Source: Neoarius graeffei (taxonomy: Eukaryota > Chordata > Actinopteri > Siluriformes > Ariidae). Taken from it: a DNA stretch of 64,000 nt. Position numbers and translations under genes: made by a program. Below, in pieces: positions 39,001-51,000 of this stretch. Positions within the stretch are counted from its first letter, which is position 1, and each line of letters opens with the position of its first letter. Location of the stretch: contig NC_083583.1 in assembly GCF_027579695.1 (NCBI RefSeq), forward strand, positions 17,696,257 to 17,760,256, written 5' to 3'. The notes beneath the pieces are model-generated. The model saw only the letters and a program-made list of their open reading frames with translations. It ran no database searches and was not told the DNA's origin.

Positions 39001-41984
39001 TTATATCCAAAGCCTTTCTCGAAATGAACCCTCAGCACGTAGATATAGCCTCCTGGGAGAAAGCCCCATTTCAGCGCTTTTCCCAGTGCGTCGTTTTGCT
39101 AATGAGAAGCAGGAGGCAGGGAAGGGTAGAGGGTGGGGGCGGGTCTTATCATTAATATTCATGACATGTAAACGTGTTACCTCTGATTGGCTAACAGCAC
39201 TGTGACGCTACCTCCAGTGGGTCAGAACAAGCGGATGTGGGTGTCTTACTATGGCGAGAGAGAAGGAACAAACCGCGAAGGGAAAAATACCGCGCGCTGA
39301 CGTCATTAAGGTGCAACGCGAGGAAATAAAATAAATTCAACAAATGTTTGGGTTTTTACTGAACAAACAAGCAAATAAAATGAACGAGTGACTTAAAAAA
39401 AGAATGTGGGTGTCTTTGTAAAAACTGTTTTGATTGGCTATTATAACAGAGCATGCTGCATGCTTTTTGGTTTTGTAGCGCAGAGTACCTGGCTAACTGC
39501 AGGAAGCGGTTAGCTGCACAGCTAATGTAGCCATTGCAAGGCTAACGTGGCACCGATTTTAAAACACGGCAAAACGACTTAACAGTTATACACTTACTTG
39601 TTTGGTGTTTGTGGCTGATGCAGCAGGGATGCTTGGTACGGACCCAGGCTTCAGTGACAGTTGATGTGCAAAACCTGCCCTGTACTGTCCCAAGTTGTGG
39701 AAACATTCATCAGGAAAATGCTTCCGACAAACGTACACCGTCTTAGGTAGACTCGACGGCGTATTATTGGAGTAAATAAAATTAAGCCACTGCGTCTTCA
39801 GGGGCTCTCCCGTCGGCAGTAAAAACAGACTCCTTTCTGTGTTGTCACATCCATGCACAGCGCAACTTCCATGTTTGGTGGCAACTTTTGAGCTGGGCGG
39901 GCAATCCATACAGTGGGTGGGAATCCAGAGGGGGGGCGTGGGGATCATCTCCCTTGCTGACGTAGGTAAGGGAAGAGTTTATCAACGCGGCGTTTTGATG
40001 CGCCATTCTCAAATGTTGGGCATAGTTTGGTTTACACATTATGAAATTTCTAGCCACTGGGGTGACTTAAGAAGGTCAGAGGAACTCATTTTAACGTTAA
40101 AAAACCTCAGAAAGTGAAAATTTCATGCCATGGGACCTTTAAACTGCATTACATCATGTTATCATAGTGAGGACTCTTCAATAACTACACAACACATATT
40201 AAGGAAAGGGGCCCTGTATCTGGGGGCCAGGACTGGGCAAATGAGTTGAATCTCTTTTTGAACAGATTTGACTGTGCCACCCCACCCTCCCCCACTCACC
40301 ATAGTCCTGACCTGTCTATCACTCCACCACCCTCCCTCTCCCCTCATAATACCTCTGACACCAACAGCTCCCTCCTCACACCACATCACCCCCCTTCGAT
40401 TCCTGCCAGACCAATCCACACACTCCACCCCCAACCTCCCTCTACAGGACTCACACCTCGGCTACACCCCTCGCCTCTCCATAACAGCTGATCAGGTGTT
40501 GAAGGAGCTGAGGAGGATCAAGACGAGGAAAGCTGCTGGCCCTGATGGTATCAACTCCAGACTGCTTAAGGACTGTGCAGATCAGCTCTGTGGGATTCTT
40601 CTGTACATTTTCAACCTGAGCCTCAGTCTGGAGAAAGTTCCACTTCTGTGGAAAACATCACGTGTGGTTCCAGGTCCCAAGATTACGCACCCCAGGGAGC
40701 CCAACCACTTTCGGCCAGTAGCTTTAACGTCTCACCTCATGAAGATCATGGAGAGGATTGTTCTCTCCCACCTCCGACACCTGGTGAACAGCGAGATGGA
40801 CCCCCTGCAGGTCGCATATCGACCGGGCATTGGTGTGGATGACGCTGTCATTTACCTGCTACACCGGTCACTTTTGCACCTGGAGGGCACTGGGAGCACT
40901 GTGAGAATCATGTTCTTTGACTTCTCCAGTGCTTTCAACACAATCCAGCCATCACTGCTTAGGGGGAAGCTGGAGGGAGCTGGTGTCGACTGCCACCTGG
41001 CTGCATGGATCATCGACTACCTCATTAACAGACCGCAGTATGTGAGGCTCCGCGACTGTGTGTCTGATGTGGTAGTCTGCAGCATGGGGGCTCCACAGGG
41101 TACAGTGCTCTCTCCTTTCCTCTTTACACATCTGCCTTCAGCTACAACACGGACAGCTGCCACCTCCAGAAGTTCTCTGATGATACAGCCATCGTTGGAG
41201 CCGTGTCAGAGGGGGACGATCTGGAGTACAGAGAGGTCATCACCAACTTTGTCGCCTGGTGCGAACTGAACCACATGCGCATCAACACCAGCAAGACAAA
41301 GGAGGTGGTGATCGATTTCAGAAGGACGGTTTCCCAAATTGCACCAGTGAACATCCAGGGTTTGGACACTGAGATCGTGGAGGAGTACAAATACCTGGGT
41401 GTTCACCTCAACAACAAACTGGACTGGACTAACAACACAGATGTCCTGTACAAGAAAGGCCAAAGTTGTCTCCACCTCTTGAGAAGACTGAGGTCTTTTG
41501 GTGTGTGCAGGATACTGCTTAGGAGTTTTTATGACTCTGCAGTAGCATCAGTGATTTTCTACGCTGTGGTCTGCTGGGGCTGTGGAAGTTCAGAGAGGGA
41601 CAGGAAGAAACTTAATAAACTGGTCAGAAGGGCTGGCTCAGTCTTGGACTGTCCTCTGGACTCCATTGAGGTGGTGGGTGAGAGGAGGATGTTAGCCAAG
41701 CTGACCTCAATCATGGATAACCCCTCTCACCCCCTACATGAGGCTGTGGGGGCTTTAAGCAGCTCTTTTAGTAGTAGACTGCTACACCCACGGTGTAAGA
41801 AGGAGAGATACCGCAGGTCATTCATACCGGCTGCTGTCAGACTGTATAACACCCACAACTTGTAACGTAGCACCAATAACCTGTTTGTCGTTATATTTGC
41901 ACTACTTCACCACTACTACCTCTGCCATCTCTCATCGATGCAATTATGTGCAATAATCTAGGCCTTAAACTATTTTTATGCATA

Positions 41985-42049
<65 letters not shown>

Positions 42050-45000
42050 ATATACACAGAGTCTACCTGTAATGTGCAATTTTTCCGAGCCTCTCAATAA
42101 GGCAATTTTTTTTCTATACTTTTTCACAGTAGATAATGCAAATAGCCCTCTGTATTTAATCCTTTGTTTGTCTAATTTTTATTTCAGTTTTATTTGTTAT
42201 CTGTTTGACTTTTTCTTGCTACTGTAACACGTGAATTTCCCCGATGTGGGATGAATAAAGTGAATCTAATCTAATCTAATCTAAAATCTTTTGCATCAGC
42301 AGACCAAAATTGCAAAGATGTCCAAAGGACATTTTAATTATGACACGTACCACATCATCAAGTGAAAACTGTGCCCCCTGAGCGACGATGTCTCCGTTGA
42401 TGGCAATCATAGCGCAGCCATCATAGTACAGACGATCTCCATCACAGCCTTTCTGATTAGCCATCAGATAGATCCCTCCACTCTGTAACAAACAAAAGCT
42501 GAGGAATGCATTTTCAAAATCAAATTAACGGGGCTTAAAGCACAGCGTTGTTGAATTTTCAAATCTGATTGGTCAGAAGCTGAGGATTAACTTTCTGTAA
42601 CAGCAGCTCTGACAGTTATACTGACTGTAATTCAAATCGCAGGTTTATATTAATGCATTTGTTCTACTGCTCTACTATCAACAAGTTTTCCACCACTTGG
42701 AGACTTGGCAGGTTTGACTTTTTTGGAATTTCTCTCTTATTAATGTCAAGAAAGACAAAAAAAAAAAAAAAAAAAAAAAAAAGAGGCTGATCAGGGAACA
42801 ACTGTTTTATAGCTGCTATAACACAAGTGAAAACAGGAACTAACTTGTCTCTGGGATATTCACATTACAGTGGTGCTTGAAAGTTTGTGAACCCTTTAGA
42901 ATTTTCTAGATTTCTGCATAAATATGACCTAAAACATCATCAGATTGTCACACAAGTCCTAAAAGTAGATAAAGAAAACCCAGTTAAACAAATGAGACAA
43001 AATTATAATACTCGGTCATTTATTTATTGAGGAAAATGATCCAATATTACATATCTGTGAGTGGCAAAAGTATGTGAACCTTTGCTTTCAGTATCTGGTG
43101 TTACCCCCTTGTGCAGCAATAACTGCAACTAAACATTTCCAGTAACTGTTGATCAGTCCTGCACACTGGCTTGGAGGGACTTTAGCCCATTCCTCCGTAC
43201 AGAACAGCTTCAACTCTGGGATGTTGATGGGTTTCCCCACATGAACTGCTCGCTTCAGGTCCTTCCACAACATTTCGACTGGATTAAGGTCAGGACTTTG
43301 ACTTGGCCATTCCAAAACATTAACTTTATTCTTCTTTAACCATTCTTTGGTAGAACGACTTGTGTGCTTAGGGTCGTTGTTTTGCTACATGACCCACCTT
43401 CTCTTGAGATTCAGGTGGTGTTTACATTAGACCGTATCCGTATCGTTTTCGTCACGGATGCACTGTCCATTCACATTAAAACGCCGGGAAACGACTCCAC
43501 AGGCGGAACAACTTGAATCCGCCAGGGCCCACGTATTCAACCCAGTTCGTATCTGATCCGGTGCTGTGTAAACATTGAGGAACGAGGATACGCAGTGCTG
43601 AGCTCTAGCTGACGTCGTCATTGGACAACGTCACTGTGACATCCACCTTCCTGATTCGCTGGCGTTGTTCATGCCACGTTGGTCATGTGACGCGACTGCT
43701 GAAAAACGGCGCGGACTTTCACTTCCTGCTATTGTTTCCGCCTTGTATCACCTTTTTGTTTTTCATTAAAGAGTATAAAAGTATGAATATAATGCTTTGC
43801 CATTCTTAATGTTGTTCATGGTAAGATGCAAATACTGCCCATTGTGTAGTTATGATTGTCATTAGGCTTGCCATCCTTCCACTTGCAAGTGGTGAGTGAC
43901 TTGCGCATGCCTGATATGCACTGGGATCACACACACAGCGGCTCAGTCCCGAATCACTGCTCGTGCGCTTCACTTGCGCGCTCTGTGAGCTGCGCAGGGC
44001 CGGAGTGCGCACCCTCCAGAGGGCACTCGCTGTTCAGGGCGGAGTGATTTGGAGCGCAGCCGCTGAGGAGGAAGCGCTGAGCCGCACTGACACATTTCAA
44101 CTTACGTGCCATCTAATTAGTCATGTGATTAGCGTATCCGTGTATTGGCGTTGCTGTGTGCACGCGAATCGTGTATTGGCGTTGCTGTGTGCACGCGAAT
44201 CGTTTTAAAAACGTTAATCTGATGATCCGCTGATACGGTCTAATGTAAACGCCACCTCAGTTCATGGACAGATATCCTAACATTTTCCTTTAGAATTCGC
44301 TGGTATAATTCAGAATTCATTGCTCCATCAATGATGGCAAGCTGTCCTGGCCCAGATGCAGCAAAACAGGCCCAAACTATGATACTACCACCACCATGTT
44401 TCACAGATGGGATATCCTTTCTCCAAACATCACGCTTCTCATTTAAACCAAAAAGTTCTATTTTGGTCTTCTATTTTGATCTCATCCTTCCACAAAACAT
44501 TTTTCCAATAGCCTTCTGGCTTATCCACATGATCTTTAGCAAACTGCAGATGAGCAGCAATGTTTTTTTGGAGAGCAGTGGCTTTCTCCTTGCAACCCTG
44601 CCATGCACACCATTGTTGTTCAGTGTTCTGATGGTGGACTCATGAACATTAGCCAATGTGAGAGAGACCTTCAGTTGCTTAGAACTTACCCTGGGTCCTT
44701 TGTGACCTTGCCGACTGTGGAAGCGGGGGCATGGTCAAGCGGCGGTCTGTGACAGGAGGGCAGAGTCAGGGAAGGTAAGTGGCAGAATCACTGCACCTGA
44801 TGTTGGTTAATCTGTGTTTGTGTGTCTTCCCCAGTGACCGCGCCCTATAAGGAGAGGGAGAGCAGAGGAAGGAGGCTCTCTCCCCAACCAGACAACTGGT
44901 GTGTGTGTGTGGATAGATAGAGTATCCAAAGTCTGAAAAGACATAAAATAAAGAGGTTCTTGTGGAACTTAATTCTGGCCTGCTGTCTTTTCTGTGCTCC

Positions 45001-47997
45001 ACCCCTACGAACTGCTACACCGACTATTACATGCCTTGCTCTTGGAGTAATCTTTGTTGGTTGACCACTCCTGGGGAGGGTAACAATGGTCTTGAATTTC
45101 CTCCATTTGTACACAATCTGTCTCAGTGTGGATTGGTGGAGTCCAAACTCTTTAGAGAGATGGTTTTGTAACCTTTTCCAGCCTGATGAGCATCAACAAT
45201 GCTTTTTCTAAGGCCCTCAGAAAGCTCCTTTGTTCGTGCCATGATACACTTCCACAAATGTGTTGTGAAAATCAGACTTTGATAGATCCCTGTTCTTTAA
45301 ATAAAACAGGGTGCCCACTCACAGCTGATTTTCATCCCATTGATTGAAAACACCTGACTCTAATTTCACCTTCAAATTAACTGCTAATCCTAGAGGTTCA
45401 CATACTTTTGCCACTTACAGATATGCAATATTGGATCAGTTCCCCAATAAATAAATGACCAAGTACAATACTTTTGTCTCATTTGTTTAACTGGGTTCTC
45501 TTTATCTACTTTTAGGACTTGTGTGAAAATCTGATGTTTTAGGTCATATTTATGCAGAAATATAGAAAATTCTAAAGGTTTCACAAACTTTCAAGCACCA
45601 CTGAAAATGTGACTACAAATGGATTTAAAAAAAAAAAAAAAGAGGCTGTAGCTCATACCGGCCACTGTTGTTGCATACAAGTTTGAAAGCTGATCAATCC
45701 TGTGGGAGGAGTAGCGATTTTTGTGAAATTGCATATGACCCCATGGCAGGTGGCACCACCTGGTGAACAATGCTTGTTGGAATATGTCTTTAGAGTCTTC
45801 TGGGTGAGTTTTAGTGAAAACGTCCCAGCAGTTTACAAAGGAGTACTGTTTGGTGTGACGAGTCACCCAAAATTTTCAAACGCCCATAAAATGTTAAATA
45901 TGACAGGTGGCGCCACTGTCTTGACAACTTTTATGCACATCCACCTGAGGAACCAGATGAGCTAAAAATAGCCTCAATGAGGCTGTAGCTCATACCAGCC
46001 AAGATACCCATAAAATCATAAATATGACAGGTGGTGCCACCGTCTTGACAACTTTTATACATACCAACCTGGGGAACATTCCATGAGTTTGATTAAAATC
46101 TGATCACTCCTGTCAGAGGAGGAGTGATTTTCAGGAAATTACACATGACTCCTCTGTAGCCTCATCCGTGGTAGGTGGCGCCACCTGGTGAACAACTCTT
46201 GTTGGAATATATGTTTTTAGAGTCTTCTGGGTGAGTTTCAGTGAAAACGTCCCAGCAGTTTACGAAAAGTAGCGTTTAATGTGACGAGTCACCCAAAAAT
46301 TTCAGACACCCATAAAATTGTAAATATGACAGGTGGCGCCACTATCTTGACAACTTTTATGCACACCCACTGAGGGAACATTTTATGCGAGTTTGATCAA
46401 AATCTGATCAATCCTGTAGGAGAAGTAACAATTTTTGTCAATTGTGGGGGACGACGACGATGACGGATGGACAACGCGTGATTGCATAAACTCATCTTGC
46501 CTGGCCTGCGGCCGGATGAGCTAAAAAGAACATGTCATTATTAGACAGGGTTCCCACACCTTCTTAAACATCAAATTCAAGGATGTTTCAAGGACTTTCA
46601 AGGCCCAATTCCATCAAATTCAAGGACCCAACACAACACGGTTTGAGACAAGGATTAAGGTCTTACTGTTAGAACACTAAGAATTTTTATAATGAGAACT
46701 AGCAGACTTTACAAAATCTCACAGTCAACAATTAAAAAGGGAGAGAGCTTTTAATGTGTCAAGACTTCTCAATTACACCATTACAGTCATGGCAGACTAC
46801 GTGGTCTCTTGCCTTCTCTAACACAGCACAGCAAACTAATGTGCAAGTTGAGCGATAGAGAAAGAGGCGTACGAGTTGAAGAGCTAAGCAACTGCTCATT
46901 TATTTCATTAGCACCAGCTTCACAACACAAAACACCACATTTTTCATGAATATGACCATGGCCAAATGAATAGACAAACACCACCTGCCTCAAGAAAATG
47001 CGACGGTCACTATCGTGTGTGTGTGCATGCATGAGTGACTGAAGTCGAATGATGCAGGTTAAATAGGGGCAAGAAAGCTGACGTTAAGCCAAGTTTGTGG
47101 GTATAACTCCATATTATACTTTGCTCTATAATAACTCCATATTATAGAACAGTGTTTCCTGTGACAAGAGACAGGAATGTGTGCGTAACTGACCTTTGTG
47201 GTGGCTGACTTGACCAAGTTCACCCTCTGGTCAGCTTTGCGTAGCTCATGATAGCTGGCAGACGAGTTCGTAAAGATCTCAATGCCATCCAAACCCATGT
47301 CCACATGAGGACTGAAAAATGGTAAAAAAAAATTGGTTTATATGGTTTCACAGTTGCAAATTCGTAACAAATCGCAGCGCTCTGTGCTGCATTCAAGATA
47401 ATCCACATCCTAAGGCACGGACAAGAAAATAAGTCACTGTACAGGGCTACAAAAAGTGCAATCATAGTGTACAGGACAAATCTGTTATTTGGGAATATTT
47501 GGGAATGCAGTACCTCCTGGGGTTCCACAGTTCAGCACAGACCTCACTCCCTATACACGTGTCCTTAGTGGACAGGACTGCGTCGCCAAATGGAACTGTC
47601 ACCTAAGCAGAGTGATTATTACAGAGAAATCTGATCATTTCAATACAAAATGTAGTAAAGGCATAGATTCATCTTGCAGCCCTATTTAAAAAGGAGCTGT
47701 AATTAATTAATTATTCCACAAAATTGAATCATACATGAGCTGACAGTTGGCTATAAGCCATGTACGACAAGACTGAGTGGAGTAACTGTTTTATTCTATC
47801 CACATTCACTGGATTTTGCGAAACAGAGCATTTTTATTTGTATGTTTTGCAAATTCGATAAATAAAAACTGTATACAAAATGTCTGACAAAATCATTTCC
47901 GCTTAGAATGTACAAAAAAAAAAAAAAAAAATCAGCGAAATGACAGTAGCAATTTTTGAAAAATGCTCGAATAGTAATTCTTGAAAAATAAAAACAG

Positions 47998-48039
<42 letters not shown>

Positions 48040-51000
48040 GTATATAGCGCCTTTCAAAAAACCCAAGGACGCTTTACAATTATAGACAAGGAAAGAAAAA
48101 AATAATAATAAAATAAAAATAAATATGCTCTCCACCATCAAATACTTTCATTCCATATTTTATTGCTTTCTTTTTTTGTATTTTTTGGGGTTTTGTTTTC
48201 GAGTAGAGTTTTTATTTCGTCCTCAGTTGGTTCAGAAGGACACTCCGCCATTTTGTTTTTCTCTACTCACGGTAGATGAGCTGATATCCTAAAAGTAGAG
48301 TAGCTAATCAGAGTGCGCGATTGATCATATCCAGTGAATGTGGACAGAATAACAGTCATTATACTGGAATGCTAAATACATCCAAAACTTTCATTCTGTA
48401 CATGAGGCCAAGGTGTGATAAAAACCACACAGCTTTGCATTGTGCCATAACTTGTTCTTTATTAAAACACGTCGAGGGTGGAGTGGAGTGTTTTACCTGT
48501 TCTGTCACATCCTGGATCATTCTTGGCAAAAAGTACTCTTCAACACATCTGTGAACATGAAAGGTATCACTGCTCACACTGGAGGCGTACTTAGAGGAAA
48601 AATCCACCCTGAACAAGCTTCATGATGAACATGTGATCTTCACTAGCTTCCAAATTGTACTTTGTCATGACTTCGTTCCCCACAATACAAGCGAGATTAA
48701 CCCTTACTTCATCTCTATCTAAAAAGAGCAATGCAGCGGCGCTTTAGTCCTTTAGTCTGTCCAGAACTCCCAGCTCCTCGTCTGTACACTCTGCTCAAAC
48801 AGAGCAGCTCCAAAAGCTTCCGCTTTCATCCTAATATCACCATCATACTCACTGTCTCGAAGATTTCTAACTAACCTAGCTTAAACCTAATCTAACTAAC
48901 ATATATACACACACCTGTGAGTGTTTAGTCTATGTCTATTTCTTATCTAGAGTGTTTATATTGTTTATTTCAGTTATTCTATTTTTCTTTATTGCATTGC
49001 CTGTTTGCACCGTGGGTCAGAGAGGACTGAAATTTCATCTGGGCTGTATGTCGAGCATATATAGCATATTTGACAATAAAGTTGACTTGACTAAACAAGC
49101 TGAGTCTCTGCCATAACTCGGCGCAACTGCGTCTTATAGCTGCGCTGCATTCCGGAAATCTGAGTCCGACATTTGCACCACCGTCTCCACTGTTTCATAT
49201 TTCAACATAGCTAGAAATTGATAAGTAAGAAAATAAGCTCTTGTGCTTTTTTTTTTAAGTGCTAGCAGCAAAATCTGAACATTATCCTACGGAAGTGTAT
49301 TGCTGCCACACCAGAAAAATGAAAGAAAATCAGTATCACATATTATTATGCATACAGGACACTTTTTCGATGGAATAAAAACATGTATTCTATTTCCTTC
49401 TAGCAAGTTTCATTAATTTGGTTTGATAGCATACAATATTCCTAGCATATCGCTTATCCTACGTGTATTACGTCACTCTACCCAATGGACCCCCCAGGCC
49501 TCCTTGGGTTAGTAGAGTAGCCAATCAGAACGCGCGATTGCTCATATCCAGTGAATGTGGATGTAATAAATGGAAGTATTTGATCAGGAAAGAGTGGTTT
49601 TTTTTAATATTCTTTTACAACGTGAAAAATATATTGTTACAACAATAAACTTTTCATGTTATTACGTGATACTGATTTTTTTTCTGGTGTGGCAGCAATA
49701 CACTTCCATATTATCCCGTATGTTTGAGATAACTGAATGACCCCCCATTAAATGCCATTGTAACTGCACTAGCAATAACGACGTCCCTCTGTAACACCAG
49801 AGCAGCAGATAAGCACTAACACAGGAATAATAAAAATGCCGCATCAACCAACAAAATTGCACTGGAATCACTAAGCAGATCACGTATCTTCCTTGTGGAC
49901 ATTTATTTCTGCATGTTTAATAAACAGGGTGGAGTTTTCCTTTCACAAAATGTTCCACAAATTCTGAATAATTAGTAGACAATGCTGTTCATGTACCTGG
50001 GCTTACTCCAAGGAGAAAACCAGCGAAATTCTCTGTTGTTGCCATAATTTGCCAAAAGCATTTTAGGCCGGATCAGTAAAATCTTCCTGTTAAGAAGGCG
50101 AAAGCAAATTCCATCTTTACTTGGGTCTGTACGAACATGTATCCACATGATCAAGCTAAAAGTATAAATCACATGCTGTACAAATACGACTTGTACTTAT
50201 TTGATTTGTCAATACCAAAGACTGACTTGTTCAGGAACAGGACTCTGCAATTATAGCGAACATTGTGATGCATAACAGGCCTGCAGGAGGGAAAAAAAAA
50301 AAAAAAAAAACCACACACACAAAGCAAATTAGCAATTAATTAAATATTACACGACAGAACACAACAAGTGAGCAAGTTTAACACTCACATGCCAACATCG
50401 CAGATTATATCCTGCGTCTCAGGGGACTCCAGCAGCGCCTTGAGGACTTGGAAGCAGTGCAGAAGTGTGTCGGATTCATAGAAGTGATCAGCACATCCGT
50501 AGCCACTGATTAAAAAAAAAAAAAAAAAAGCTTTTCCATGAACAGTTATTCTGGAAGTCTTTCAAAGAAGATTTATACTGGCACTGACAGCCTGAGCACT
50601 AAGGCTCAAGTTTAACCCCTTGAAACTCCTAATTATTCCATACTTACAGTTACTAGTTACTGAATGATGAATAATTGCATCTAACAAAGGGTTAATGCTT
50701 CCAGGAAAAAAAAAAAAAAATTATGTGCATTCACACACTACATCAACATAAAATCATACAAATATCACTGAACAAAATGGCAAAGCATGACACACCCACT
50801 GATTCAACCTGATCCCGAGATACGAATGTGACCTGACAAATTGTTTATTTTTAATTAATTTAACTCTCAGCCAAAGATCGGTTGTTTTATTATGCAACAT
50901 GTTCTGAGCTGTAATAAGAAAATAATCATCAACATACGATGAGGGTGAATGTACTGTACATATGATGTCACTTGATGCAAAGTGTAATCACTGTTACCAC

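Larger units (their letters stand above)
40205..42283 (+). mobile_element. 5'-truncated non-LTR retrotransposon (CR1/L2-like LINE)
   Basis: ORF2 begins mid-gene and ends at about 41865. The 3' UTR contains a (TA)n tract and ends GATGTGGGATGAATAAAGTG followed by a TCTAATCTAATC tail, typical of L2-like fish LINEs. It sits in nadsyn1 intron 9, antisense to the gene. Confidence 0.88.
42868..45603 (-). mobile_element. Tc1 element carrying a Harbinger MITE and a solo LTR
   Basis: Termini CAGTGGTGCTTGAAAGTTTG at 42868 and the complement ending 45603; left TA present, right TA mutated. The transposase gene is antisense to plus and split by two insertions (43414-44256 and 44716-45019). Confidence 0.82.

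Noticed and set aside
48001-48036. CRISPR-like periodicity
   Set aside because: It is a simple (ATA)n microsatellite; no spaced direct repeats exist anywhere in the window.
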